Assembly (NCBI RefSeq): GCF_029210375.1
Contig: NZ_JARGER010000023.1
Location: 1-64,000 of the forward strand
Source of the DNA: Nocardioides sp. YIM 152315
GTDB taxonomy: Bacteria; Actinomycetota; Actinomycetes; Propionibacteriales; Nocardioidaceae
DNA: 64,000 bases
Direction of reading: 5' to 3'
How positions within the stretch are numbered: the first letter of the stretch is position 1; each line of letters starts with the position of its first letter. Positions 31,669 through 41,897 of the stretch are shown one piece after another. Below the pieces are notes generated by a model. The model had not been told where the DNA came from and searched no databases. It was given only the letters and a program-made list of their open reading frames with translations. Position numbers and translations under genes: made by a program.

Positions 31669-32388
31669 GTGTACCTCGAGAACGTCGTCGTCGACGCCAC
31701 GGACCCGCAGGCACTCGGCCGGTTCTGGGAGGCCGCGCTCGGCTCCGAGACGCTGACCGACGAGCTCGCCGGCTTCGAGACCCGCCTCGCGGTCCCGGAC
31801 GGGCCCGTGCTCGACCTGTGCTTCCAGCGTGTGCCCGAGCCACCCCTCGAGCCACAGCGTCTCCACCTCGACCTCCGGGGCGGTGCGGCGGTCGAGTCGA
31901 CCGTGGAGCGCCTGCTCGCGCTGGGCGCCCGCCGCGCCGACATCGGTCAGGGGCAGGTGGCGTGGGAGGTGCTCGCAGATCCCGAGGGAAACCCGTTCTG
32001 CGTGGTGCAGGATCGCGCGGCGTACGCCGAGACCGGGCCGATCGCGACGCTGCCGCTCGACGTCGCAGACCCCGACCGGGAGCACGACTTCTGGCAGTGG
32101 CTCACGGGGTGGGTGTCCGTCGAGGGGTCCGGCCCCCGTAGCCTCCAGCACCCGTCGCGCCGCGGTCCGCTGCTCGAGCTGTGCGCCGAGGTGGTGCCGA
32201 AGGGGCCGGCGAAGAACCGGATGCACCTCGACCTCCGCCTGGAGCCCGACGACGACGCCGACGCCCTGGCCCTCGAGATCGCGGGTCGCGGCGGCCGCGA
32301 GCTGCACTTCGACTGGGGCGACCTGCCGTGGCGTCACTTCGCGGACCCGTCCGGCAACGAGTTCTGCCTGCTGCCCTCGCGCGGCTGA
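31669..32388 (+). CDS. Two-domain VOC (glyoxalase-like) protein
   Basis: 239 aa made of two vicinal-oxygen-chelate halves: VYLENVVVDATDPQALGRFWEAALG with WEVLADPEGNPFCVV in the first, and ATLPLDVADPDREHDFWQWLTGWVS with WRHFADPSGNEFCLL in the second. The family (PF18029-type glyoxalase_6) is abundant in actinobacteria and its substrates are mostly unknown. The leaderless GTG start is supported by the -10 site. Confidence 0.82.
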   Translation: MYLENVVVDATDPQALGRFWEAALGSETLTDELAGFETRLAVPDGPVLDLCFQRVPEPPLEPQRLHLDLRGGAAVESTVERLLALGARRADIGQGQVAWEVLADPEGNPFCVVQDRAAYAETGPIATLPLDVADPDREHDFWQWLTGWVSVEGSGPRSLQHPSRRGPLLELCAEVVPKGPAKNRMHLDLRLEPDDDADALALEIAGRGGRELHFDWGDLPWRHFADPSGNEFCLLPSRG

Positions 32389-32417
32389 GCCCACCACGTC
32401 GGCGAGAGGTTCGGGGC

Positions 32418-32969
32418 ATGGAGTTCTTCTGCTACCACCGGGACCGGCCGGGATCGACCGGTCTGCGGACGGCCATGGTCGAGGAGCACTGGACCTACAT
32501 GGACGGCTTCGCGGAGACGATGATCGCGCGGGGACCGACGTTCTGCGATGACGAGACGCTCACGGGGAGCGTGCACGTACTGGGGCTGCCGACGACGGCG
32601 GCCGCACGCGACTTCGCGTTCGACGAGCCGGGCTACCAGGCGGGCGCCTACCGGGACGTGATGATCCGCCGCTGGCACAACGAGCTGGGCCGGACCATGT
32701 GGGACTTCCCCGACCTGCACCGCGAGGCGAGCCGCTTCCTGGTCCTCGGCTTCACCCCGGCACCGGAGCCGACCAGCAGCGCGCCCCCTCGCCGGGACGA
32801 CCTGATCCTCTTCGGACCGCTGCTCTCCGACGACGCGACGCGGGTGCTCGGCGCGGCGGCGCTGATCGAGGCACCCGACGCCGACACCGCGCGCGAGGTC
32901 CTGCCGGCCGACCGCTACGTCGGGATCGAGGTCCACCGGTGGCAGCCCGGCGGCCGTCCGGCGGCCTGA
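32418..32969 (+). CDS. YCII-related domain protein
   Basis: 183 aa: MEFFCYHRDRPGSTGLRTAMVEEHWTYMDGF followed by a segment (VHVLGLPTTAAARDFAFDEPGY) and VMIRRWHNELGRTMW; the C-terminal half repeats a similar dimeric alpha-beta barrel pattern (LILFGPLLSDDATRVLGAAALIEAPDADTAREVL). The fold is YCII/ferredoxin-like; function unknown. A 29-bp spacer follows the VOC gene, so co-transcription is likely. Confidence 0.75.
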   Translation: MEFFCYHRDRPGSTGLRTAMVEEHWTYMDGFAETMIARGPTFCDDETLTGSVHVLGLPTTAAARDFAFDEPGYQAGAYRDVMIRRWHNELGRTMWDFPDLHREASRFLVLGFTPAPEPTSSAPPRRDDLILFGPLLSDDATRVLGAAALIEAPDADTAREVLPADRYVGIEVHRWQPGGRPAA

Positions 32970-32973
32970 GCGA

Positions 32974-34230
32974 TCAGGCGACCAGCGCGACCTCCGACGT
33001 ACGACGGGCCGCCGCCGCGCGCGAGATCGCCGCGACCCCGGCCCCGGCGGCCGCGAACAGCGCGGCCAGGAAGAGCCAGCCCGGCAGGCCGTGGTCGACC
33101 GCCGTCGCCGTGACGAGCGCGGGGGCCACCATGCTGGCCACGGAGTAGCCGGTCTGCGAGAGCCCCTGGTAGCGCCCGGCGCTGACCGGGTCCGCAAGCT
33201 CGAAGGCGAGCCCCCAGGCGCCGGCCTCGCACCAGACCTCCGCCCACGAGCCGAGGACCTCCGCGGCGACGAGCACCACGACGGCCAGCACGGCTCCGGC
33301 GCTGCCGGCCGCACCGTAGAGAAGGCACCCGGCGGCGAGGAGGAGGCTCCCGCGGCGAACCGCGCGACCGGCGACCAGCACGTCGTGGGTGCCCCGCGCG
33401 GCACGCACCTGGAAGAGCGCGACGATGACCGTGTTGAGCACCAGGAGCACCGACACGACGACCTCTGGGGCCTCGGTGCGGGTGACGATCCACAGTGGCA
33501 CGCCGACCGAGGTCATGCCGAACTGCATGGCGATGACCGAGTTCAGGCCGACGACGCCCAGGTAGGTGCGGTCGCGCAGTGGCGACGGGCCGACGACGCG
33601 GTCGACCTCGAGGTGCGCGTCCATCCGCTGACCGAACCCAACGGCTCGGCGACGCAGCCCCGCCAGCGGGACCGTCGCGAGCAGGGAGAAGGCGCCCACG
33701 GCGAGCATCGTCACCTGGTAGGCCGTCGCGGTGTCCACCAGGAGCGCGGCTCCCGCGAGCACGGTGCCGAGGCCGATGAACACGTTGGTGATCACCCGCA
33801 GTCGGGCGCGGATCGCGACCCGCTCGGCTCCGGTGAACCAGCGCGCCTGGACGGTCGCCTTCGCCGTCCCCTGCAGGCTGCGGCTGCCCACGGCCACGCA
33901 GGCGACGAGCACGAAGCCGACCACGCCGTCGGCTGCGACGTAGGCCAAGAACGCCAGGCCCTGCACGACGTTCGCCCACAGCTGGAGCCGGTCGGCGCCG
34001 ACCCGATCCGCGGCGTACCCACCCGCGAACGACATCAGCACGCCCACGGCACCGGCGATCGTCAGGCCGACGCCCACGGTCGTCGCCTCGAGCCCGATCA
34101 CGCGCGTGAAGTAGAGGGCGCTGACGCTGTAGAAGAGACCGGTGGCGAGAGACGCCGCCATGGTGGCGGCCGTCAGGGCGCGTTCGACGGGATCGGACGG
34201 GGCGAGCAGGCGGCGGAGACGATCGAGCAC
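32974..34230 (-). CDS. MFS transporter
   Basis: 418 aa with about 12 hydrophobic helices and the MFS loop motif GGYAADRVGADRLQ after helix 2. Substrate unknown. It starts 56 bases from a divergently transcribed ArsR-like regulator, a common arrangement for a drug or metabolite exporter controlled by its neighbour. The neighbouring YCII gene ends 4 bp from its stop (convergent). Confidence 0.88.
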   Translation of the reverse strand: MLDRLRRLLAPSDPVERALTAATMAASLATGLFYSVSALYFTRVIGLEATTVGVGLTIAGAVGVLMSFAGGYAADRVGADRLQLWANVVQGLAFLAYVAADGVVGFVLVACVAVGSRSLQGTAKATVQARWFTGAERVAIRARLRVITNVFIGLGTVLAGAALLVDTATAYQVTMLAVGAFSLLATVPLAGLRRRAVGFGQRMDAHLEVDRVVGPSPLRDRTYLGVVGLNSVIAMQFGMTSVGVPLWIVTRTEAPEVVVSVLLVLNTVIVALFQVRAARGTHDVLVAGRAVRRGSLLLAAGCLLYGAAGSAGAVLAVVVLVAAEVLGSWAEVWCEAGAWGLAFELADPVSAGRYQGLSQTGYSVASMVAPALVTATAVDHGLPGWLFLAALFAAAGAGVAAISRAAAARRTSEVALVA

Positions 34231-34272
34231 GGGAGAGTTCTCCCACGGCAGTGCCGGGCACCACCAACGATG

Positions 34273-34278
34273 TAGCGT
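34273..34278 (+). promoter_or_regulatory. -10 hexamer TAGCGT upstream of the ArsR-like gene
   Basis: TAGCGT ends 8 nt before the ATG at 34287, selecting that start over the in-frame GTG upstream at 34251. Confidence 0.45.
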
Positions 34279-34286
34279 CCTGCTTC

Positions 34287-35264
34287 ATGGTCGGGATGAT
34301 CGAGTACGAGCTGGCCGGGGCCGACCTCGGCGAGGTGCGGTTCGCACTCTCCCCGATGACCGAGCTCGCGCTCTCGCTGCGCACCTGGCGCGAGCCCGGC
34401 CGGTACCCGCTCCAGCTCCCCTGGCTCCAGCTCACCGAGTCGGTCCGCGCCGACCTCGACGGCGAGATGCTGCTGGCCCTCACCAACGACAACCTGTGGA
34501 CGCCGGACTTCCTCACCCCCAGGCCGTGGTCGCCGCTCACCCGCTTCGACGACGAGCTCGCGGCGCTGGCCGGGACGCCGCTCGACGTCCTGCGCGACGA
34601 CCTCGCCGAGGTGCACCCCGACGCCGCGACCCGGCCGCCCGTGCTCGCGGGCCGCCGCGACCGGGTGCTGCGACGCATGACGACCGCGCTCGCGGCGTAC
34701 TGGACGGCGTGCTTCGAGCCGTGGTGGCCGCGGATGCGGGCCGTGCTGGAGGCCGACATCGTCTTCCGCGGCCGCACGATCGCCCGCGAGGGGCTGGCCG
34801 CGATGTTCGCCGATCTGTCGCCCCGGGTCCGCCTCTTCGACGACGTCGTGCACGTCCACATGTCCACGAAGGTCGGCTTCCGTCGCAGCACCGCGGGCGA
34901 GGGCCTGACGCTCGTGCCGTCGCTCTTCACCCGCAATGCCACGGTGCCGATCTCACCGGACGAGCCGCCGCTGATCATGTACGGCGCGCGCGGCGCCGGC
35001 ACGCTCTGGGAGAGCGACCGTCCCACGGCGCCGCGGGCCCTCGCTGGCCTGGTCGGCGAGGTCCGCGCACGTCTCCTCGCCGTGCTCGACTCGCCCGCCT
35101 CGTCGACCGAGCTCGCGATCCGTCTCGGCGTCACTACGAGCGCGGCCAACCAGCACCTGCGCGCCATGCGCGACGCCGGGCTGCTCAGCTCGGCCCGCCA
35201 CGGCAGGTCGGTGCTCTACCTGCGCTCCGACCTCGGCGACGAGCTGGTGCGTGCCGCCACCTGA
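34287..35264 (+). CDS. ArsR-family transcriptional regulator with N-terminal DUF5937-type domain
   Basis: 325 aa. A C-terminal winged HTH (LLAVLDSPASSTELAIRLGVTTSAANQHLRAMRDAGLLSSARHGRSVLYL, residues ~250-310) follows a ~240-residue domain typical of actinobacterial ArsR relatives (EVRFALSPMTELALSLRTW, PWWPRMRAVLEADIVFRGR). It probably regulates the divergent MFS transporter gene. Start chosen from the -10 site; ATG 34296 is an alternative. Confidence 0.82.
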   Translation: MVGMIEYELAGADLGEVRFALSPMTELALSLRTWREPGRYPLQLPWLQLTESVRADLDGEMLLALTNDNLWTPDFLTPRPWSPLTRFDDELAALAGTPLDVLRDDLAEVHPDAATRPPVLAGRRDRVLRRMTTALAAYWTACFEPWWPRMRAVLEADIVFRGRTIAREGLAAMFADLSPRVRLFDDVVHVHMSTKVGFRRSTAGEGLTLVPSLFTRNATVPISPDEPPLIMYGARGAGTLWESDRPTAPRALAGLVGEVRARLLAVLDSPASSTELAIRLGVTTSAANQHLRAMRDAGLLSSARHGRSVLYLRSDLGDELVRAAT

Positions 35265-35273
35265 CGCGGGGCC

Positions 35274-36767
35274 TCAGCTCCTCCTGCCGCGCCCGTGCAG
35301 CAGGCCGACGACGCGGGCGAACTGCCTCTCGGCCTTGGCCGTCCGCTCGAAGGAGGTCAGCTCGATCATCGGCTTGAACCGCTGGCGCGCGATCGCCTTG
35401 GCGTACGTGAACTCCTTCAGCCCCTCGGCGCCGTGGATCCGGCCGAACCCGGAGTCGCCGACGCCGCCGAAGGGCAGGCTCGGGATGCCGGCGAAGCTGA
35501 TCACGCCGTTGATCGCGGACATCCCCGAGCGCACCCGCGACGCGATCGCGACGCCGTTCGACCTGCTGAAGACGGTGTTGCCGAGGCCGTAGCGGGTCGC
35601 GTTGGTCAGCTCGACGGCCTCGTCCATGTCGCGCACCCTGGCGATCGTCACGGTCGGGCCGAAGGTCTCCTCCTGCACCGCCAGCGAGTCCTCGGGGACG
35701 TCGACCAGGATCGTCGGCTGCACGAAGCGCTCGCCCACGGCGTCGGCGCCCCCGACGACCGCGCGTCCGCCGCGCGCCAGCGCGTCCTCGACGTGGCTGC
35801 GGATCACGTCGACCTGGCTGGGCATCGTGATCGGGCCGACCTTCCCGTCGGCCGATGCGTCGATGCCACGTGCCTTGGCGGTGATCGTCGCGACGAACTC
35901 GTCGTAGACCCTCTCGTGCACGTAGACGCGCTCGACGCCGATGCAGGTCTGCCCGGCGTTGGCGCACGCTCCCCACAGCGCGGCATCGGCGGCCGCCTCG
36001 ACGTCGGCGTCCGCGTCGACGATGACCGAGTCCTTGCCACCGGCCTCGATGACGACGGGCGTCAGCGTCTCGGCGCAGGCGGCCATCACCTTCTTCCCGG
36101 TCGCCGTCGACCCGGTGAACGCCACCTTGTCGACACCCGCCCCGCACAGCGCCGCGCCGGTCTCGCCGAGGCCGGTGACCAGCTGCAGGACCGGCCGACC
36201 GACGACGTCCTGGAAGACCTGCACCATCCACGCGCCCACACCCGGCGTGAACTCGCTCGGCTTGAAGACCACGGCGTTTCCGGCGGCCAGCGCGTAGGCG
36301 ATCGAGCCGAGTGGCGTGAAGACCGGGTAGTTCCACGGGCCGATCACCCCGACGACCCCGAGCGGCTTGAACTCCACGGTGGCCGACTGGTTGACCATCA
36401 GCATCCCGGAGGAGATGCGGCGCCGGCCGAGCACCTTCTTCGCGTGACCCGCGGCCCAGGCGATGTGCTCGATCGCGAGGCCCGCCTCGAGTACGGCGTC
36501 GGGCTCGGGCTTGCCCATCTCGCGGTGCACGAGGTCGGCGAGCTCCGGGAGCCGCTGGGTCATCGCCGTCTTCCAGGCGTTGAGGTGCTGCTTGCGCTGG
36601 TCGAAGGTCAGCGCACCCCACCACCCGGCCTCGTCCCGCGCGCGGGCGACCGCGGCGCGCACCTCGTCCTCGGTCTGGATCGGGTGGGTGCCGACGACCT
36701 CCCTGGTCGCGGGGTTCAGCGACTCGAACGTCGAGCCGGACTTCGGTCGTGGAGGCGCCTGCGTCAT
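35274..36767 (-). CDS. Aldehyde dehydrogenase family protein
   Basis: 497 aa NAD(P)-dependent aldehyde dehydrogenase with catalytic Cys in NAGQTCIGVERVYVH, Glu in VIEAGGKDSVIV, and the cofactor region VGVIGPWNYPVFTPLGSIAYALAAGNAVVFKPSE plus FTGSTATGKKV. It resembles the succinate-semialdehyde/broad-specificity group; substrate not readable. The ATG at 36767 is preferred to the upstream ATG at 36776 because TACTGT ends 7 nt before it. Confidence 0.9.
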   Translation of the reverse strand: MTQAPPRPKSGSTFESLNPATREVVGTHPIQTEDEVRAAVARARDEAGWWGALTFDQRKQHLNAWKTAMTQRLPELADLVHREMGKPEPDAVLEAGLAIEHIAWAAGHAKKVLGRRRISSGMLMVNQSATVEFKPLGVVGVIGPWNYPVFTPLGSIAYALAAGNAVVFKPSEFTPGVGAWMVQVFQDVVGRPVLQLVTGLGETGAALCGAGVDKVAFTGSTATGKKVMAACAETLTPVVIEAGGKDSVIVDADADVEAAADAALWGACANAGQTCIGVERVYVHERVYDEFVATITAKARGIDASADGKVGPITMPSQVDVIRSHVEDALARGGRAVVGGADAVGERFVQPTILVDVPEDSLAVQEETFGPTVTIARVRDMDEAVELTNATRYGLGNTVFSRSNGVAIASRVRSGMSAINGVISFAGIPSLPFGGVGDSGFGRIHGAEGLKEFTYAKAIARQRFKPMIELTSFERTAKAERQFARVVGLLHGRGRRS

Positions 36768-36774
36768 GACGCGC

Positions 36775-36780
36775 ACAGTA
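36775..36780 (-). promoter_or_regulatory. -10 hexamer TACTGT, leaderless aldehyde dehydrogenase
   Basis: TACTGT on the minus strand ends 7 nt before ATG 36767, in the 19-bp gap after the DUF255 gene. Confidence 0.45.
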
Positions 36781-36786
36781 GTGCTG

Positions 36787-38757
<1,971 letters not shown>

Positions 38758-38763
38758 GATCCC

Positions 38764-38769
38764 ACGCTA
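38764..38769 (-). promoter_or_regulatory. -10 hexamer TAGCGT, leaderless DUF255 gene
   Basis: TAGCGT on the minus strand ends 6 nt before GTG 38757. Confidence 0.45.
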
Positions 38770-38880
38770 GCCCGGCGTTGACGGGCCTGACTGTCACATG
38801 AAGCAGGCCCATCGGTCCGCTGAGTGAGAGGTGCGAGGAGCGTTTACGCGTCCTGCCTGCGGGTGTCGACGATGACCGGC

Positions 38881-39076
38881 GGTGCGTGAGCCACCCTTTT
38901 CGTGCGGCCAATGGTTGCGTGCTCACCGCGCCCGGGGCACCGCTCCGCCCAGCGGTGCGCCAGCCACCCTTCCCGTATGGCCAATGGTTGCGTGCTCACC
39001 GCGCCCGGGGCACCGCTCCGCCCGGCGGTGCGCCAGCAACCTTTCCCGTGTGGCGAACGGTTGCCTGCTCACCGCG
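38881..39076. repeat. 73-bp tandem direct repeats, 2.7 copies
   Basis: Units start at 38881, 38954 and 39027 (period exactly 73). Each unit runs GGTGCG..., contains TGGTTGCGTGCTCACCGCG or a near copy, and closes with CCGCCCAGC or CCGCCCGGC. The unit junctions form a perfect hairpin, GCACCGC-N8-GCGGTGC. The same 73-bp period and closing sequence occur at 56871-57016. Confidence 0.9.
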
Positions 39077-39363
39077 GATCAGGACTCGCCCTGCGACCGA
39101 CCAGCCGGCGCAGTGTCATCCCGCCCCACGACAAGCACCCGGCACCACGTGCGGTCGGCCTTGAAGCGGCCGCCATCGACCAGTCCCCGATGGCCGTCGG
39201 ATCCCTCGACGGCAATGGCCGGAGCGCCGTCATCAACGTCGCGGGCCCGGCAGCGCTTCTGGCGCGAAGCCTGACACGATCGGTGAGCGTCGACACCAAC
39301 AGCGGCTGGCGACGGAGCTCGAGGCCCTGCCGAGAGCCGCGCCGACCCGGGCTGAGTCCAGGC

Positions 39364-39660
39364 TCAGGATCCGTTCTGGGCGGTGTCGTCGGTGCGCTCC
39401 GGCTCGGCGGAGGGCTGCTCGACGGTCGGCTGCGGGACGGGCTTCCGGTCGGACGGGTCGTAGAGCCCGGCGTCCTCGGCGGCGTCGACCTTGCGCAGCT
39501 GCTTGACCAGGCTGAAGCCGAGGAACGCGACCGCGAGGATCAGGCCGATGAAGATCGCGAACGCGAGCCAGCCCGCCTTGACGTCCTCGGCCTCCGGCGC
39601 CTCGTCGGCGAGCGCCACGACGAACAAGAGGACCTGGGGGACTGCGGTCAGCACCTGCAT
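39364..39660 (-). CDS. Small membrane protein linked to mca
   Basis: 98 aa. An N-terminal hydrophobic segment (TAVPQVLLFVVALA), an acidic stretch (DEAPEAEDVK), a clear transmembrane helix (WLAFAIFIGLILAVAFLGFSLV), then a basic/Pro-rich cytoplasmic tail. It lies 12 bp downstream of mca on the same strand, as Rv1083 follows mca in M. tuberculosis. Function unknown. Confidence 0.75.
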   Translation of the reverse strand: MQVLTAVPQVLLFVVALADEAPEAEDVKAGWLAFAIFIGLILAVAFLGFSLVKQLRKVDAAEDAGLYDPSDRKPVPQPTVEQPSAEPERTDDTAQNGS

Positions 39661-39672
39661 GGGGACAGTGTC

Positions 39673-40557
39673 TCAGGAGGGTGCGGTGATGCCCGCGAAG
39701 AGGTCGGCCTCGGGGTTGTGGGTCGTGACGCGGCTCTCGACCAGCTCGAAGTCCTCGGTCGGCCAGACCTCGGCCTGCACCTCTCGCGGGATCGCGAACC
39801 AGAAGCCGTCGGGGTCGATCTGCGTCGCGTGCGCCAGCAGCGCCTGGTCGCGCACCCCGAAGTAGTCCGAGCACGGCACCCGGGTCGTGATGCGCGCGTC
39901 CCACTCGGGCTCGGGCTTCCACTCCTTGAGGCGCTCGGCGTACGGCGACTCGAGCCCGTGCGCACGCATCGCCTCGTCGATCGCCATCATCCGCGGACGG
40001 TTGAAGGAGTGGTGGTAGTAGAGCTTGAGCACCTCCCACGGCTCGCCGAGCTCGGGGTAGCGGTCGGGGTCGGCGGCCGCGTGGAAGGCCTCGACGCTGA
40101 CCCGGTGGCACATGATGTGGTCGGGGTGCGGGTAGCCCCCGCGCTCGTCGTACGTCGTCATCACGTGTGGGCGGAACTCGCGGATCAGCTTCACCAGCGG
40201 CGCGGCCGCCTCCTCCAGCGGCACGAGCGCGAAGCAGCCCTCGGGCAGCGGCGGCTTGGGGTCGCCCTCCGGCCAGCCGGAGTCGACGAAGCCCAGCCAG
40301 TCCTGCCGGACGCCGAGGATGTCGCGGGCCCGCTCCATCTCCTGCCGACGGATCTCGCTGATGTTCTCGAGGATCTCGGGCCGGTCCATCTTCGGGTTGA
40401 GGATCGAGCCGCGCTCGCCGCCGGTGCACGTGGCCACGTGGACGTCGACGCCCTGCGCGACGTACATCGCCGTGCTCGCCGCACCCTTGCTCGACTCGTC
40501 GTCGGGGTGCGCGTGGACGTGCATCAGCCGGAAGCCGGCGCGGGGGTGCTGAGTCAC
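39673..40557 (-). CDS. mca: Mycothiol S-conjugate amidase
   Basis: 294 aa zinc amidase of the MshB/Mca family: AHPDDESSKGAAS (His-Pro-Asp-Asp-Glu, metal and catalytic residues), CTGGERGSILNP, and the third zinc ligand in GGYPHPDHIMCH. It cleaves mycothiol conjugates to release mercapturic acids, detoxifying electrophiles. The start GTG at 40557 is preceded by TACGAT ending 6 nt upstream. Divergent from the DUF4307 gene. Confidence 0.95.
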   Translation of the reverse strand: MTQHPRAGFRLMHVHAHPDDESSKGAASTAMYVAQGVDVHVATCTGGERGSILNPKMDRPEILENISEIRRQEMERARDILGVRQDWLGFVDSGWPEGDPKPPLPEGCFALVPLEEAAAPLVKLIREFRPHVMTTYDERGGYPHPDHIMCHRVSVEAFHAAADPDRYPELGEPWEVLKLYYHHSFNRPRMMAIDEAMRAHGLESPYAERLKEWKPEPEWDARITTRVPCSDYFGVRDQALLAHATQIDPDGFWFAIPREVQAEVWPTEDFELVESRVTTHNPEADLFAGITAPS

Positions 40558-40563
40558 CGGGCA

Positions 40564-40569
40564 ATCGTA
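40564..40569 (-). promoter_or_regulatory. -10 hexamer TACGAT, leaderless mca
   Basis: TACGAT on the minus strand ends 6 nt before GTG 40557. Confidence 0.45.
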
Positions 40570-40747
40570 GGGGGTGCCGCGCGCACACCGGCCGTCGCGA
40601 GCGTCGTCCAGCGCGCGCGCTGGCAAGGCGGAGGAGGGAGGCGGGACGGAGTCCCGTTGACCGACGACAACGCGGCCAGCGTGCGTGATGGGCGGCGCGC
40701 AGCAGGCCGGTGGGCGAGTGTCACCCCCTCAATGGCAGCATTTGCGC

Positions 40748-41146
40748 GTGCCCGCGCCGACCGACCTCGCCGACCGGTACGGCGCGCCGTCGCCGCGCCG
40801 GCGGCAGGCCCTCATCGGGCTCAGCGTGGTGGTCGCCGCCGCGTTCCTGGGCTGGCTGGGCTGGACGATCTGGGACCAGTCGACACCGGACGCGCGCTCG
40901 GACCTGGTCGGCTACGACGTGGTCGACGAGCACCACGCGATCGCGACCGTCGAGGTGCGCCTCGCCGACGACGACGTCGAGGCGTCGTGCACGCTGCGCG
41001 CGTTCGCCGAGGACCACAGCGTGGTCGGCGAGCTGGTGTTCACTCCGACGGACGGCACGAGCGAGCAGGACGTGCGCACCGAGCGCCGCGCGACCTCCGT
41101 GGAGCTGCTCGGCTGCACTACTCCGGACCAGAAGAGGCCGCGGTGA
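40748..41146 (+). CDS. DUF4307 membrane protein
   Basis: 132 aa. LADRYGAPSPRRRQALIGLSVVVAAAFLGWLGWTIWDQSTP gives a short cytoplasmic N-terminus and one transmembrane helix, followed by the conserved GYDVVDEHHAIATVEVRLADDDVEASCTLRAFAEDHSVVGEL. This is DUF4307, found next to mca and greA across actinobacteria (Rv1081c). GTG 40748 chosen because the domain begins there; the frame is open to 40685. Confidence 0.85.
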   Translation: MPAPTDLADRYGAPSPRRRQALIGLSVVVAAAFLGWLGWTIWDQSTPDARSDLVGYDVVDEHHAIATVEVRLADDDVEASCTLRAFAEDHSVVGELVFTPTDGTSEQDVRTERRATSVELLGCTTPDQKRPR

Positions 41147-41187
41147 CCCACGTCACCGGTCGACCTGCGCGGCGACCGGTCGGTTGT

Positions 41188-41193
41188 TAGACT
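41188..41193 (+). promoter_or_regulatory. Candidate -10 hexamer TAGACT for greA
   Basis: TAGACT in the 190-bp gap before greA. It would give a leader of about 137 nt, and no good -35 sits at the right distance. The gap otherwise holds no gene. Confidence 0.3.
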
Positions 41194-41336
41194 CGACGGT
41201 CTGACGCTCCCCGCAGGGCCGTCGTCGTACGGTCCGGCGCAGTCGCGCAGTGTCGTTTGACGTCACCCGGAGCGTGGCACCACCGACGAATGGCGGACCC
41301 GATCCGTCGTACCTCGAAGCAAGCAGGAGTTATCCG

Positions 41337-41846
41337 ATGACGCAGGCAGCAGAGCAGGGCAAGGTCTGGCTGACCCAGGACGCCTACGACAAGCTCACGC
41401 AGGAGCTGGAGGACCTCAAGGGTCCCCGCCGCCAGGAGGTCATCGCCCGGATCAGTGCCGCCCGAGACGAGGGCGACCTCAAGGAGAACGGCGGCTACCA
41501 CGCCGCGCGCGAGGAGCAGGGCAAGCTCGAGGGCCGGATCCGCCAGCTCGAGGACATGCTCCGCCGCGCAGAGGTCGGCGAGACCCCGCCCGACGACGGC
41601 GTCGTCGAGCCGGGCATGAAGGTCACCTACAAGTTCGTCGGCGATGACGACGACGAGGCCGAGACCTTCCTCCTCGGCGCCCGCGAGATGGAGGACGCCG
41701 CCGGCGGTCTCAAGGTCTACTCCCCGCAGTCGCCCCTGGGCGCGGCCATCATCGGCGCCAACAAGGGCGACACGGTCTCCTACGAGGCGCCCAACGGCAA
41801 GACCCTCGAGGTCGTGATCGTCGACGCGGTGCCCTTCACCGGCTGA
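41337..41846 (+). CDS. greA: Transcription elongation factor GreA
   Basis: 169 aa. The coiled-coil N-terminus (VWLTQDAYDKLTQELEDLKGPRRQEVIARISAARDEGDLKENGGYHAAREEQ) carries the acidic tip residues, and the C-terminal FKBP-like domain ends with YSPQSPLGAAIIGANKGDTVSYEAPNGKTLEVVI. It stimulates transcript cleavage to rescue backtracked RNA polymerase. AGGAG sits eight bases before the ATG. Confidence 0.97.
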   Translation: MTQAAEQGKVWLTQDAYDKLTQELEDLKGPRRQEVIARISAARDEGDLKENGGYHAAREEQGKLEGRIRQLEDMLRRAEVGETPPDDGVVEPGMKVTYKFVGDDDDEAETFLLGAREMEDAAGGLKVYSPQSPLGAAIIGANKGDTVSYEAPNGKTLEVVIVDAVPFTG

Positions 41847-41863
41847 CCCGCCACCACCTCCAC

Positions 41864-41896
41864 GCTGACCCGCCGGAAAGTTTCTGGCGGGTCAGC
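41864..41896. terminator. Bidirectional terminator hairpin (REP-like palindrome) between greA and ilvA
   Basis: CTGACCCGCCGGAAA, one base, TTTCTGGCGGGTCAG: nearly perfect 15-bp arms with one mismatch, extended by G and C at the ends. It sits in the 51-bp gap between convergent greA and threonine dehydratase stops. The same element occurs inside the Pro/Ala-rich eCIS gene (22986-23016). Confidence 0.8.
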
Positions 41897-41897
41897 A

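Larger units (their letters stand above)
38758..39363. other. 606-bp non-coding gap with 73-bp tandem repeats
   Basis: No convincing gene. It holds the promoter of the DUF255 gene, the 73-bp repeat array (38881-39076) and then ~290 bp of unidentified sequence (39077-39363). A minus-strand open frame (39069-39299) there has a poor amino acid mix and no family signature; remnant of a mobile element is possible but not shown. Confidence 0.6.

Noticed and set aside
38881..39076. CRISPR array or tRNA-like genes
   Set aside because: Repeats are directly adjacent without spacers, and a 73-nt unit does not pair into an acceptor stem.
39069..39299. Minus-strand frame after the 73-bp repeats as a transposase remnant
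   Set aside because: No motif of any transposase family could be recognised.
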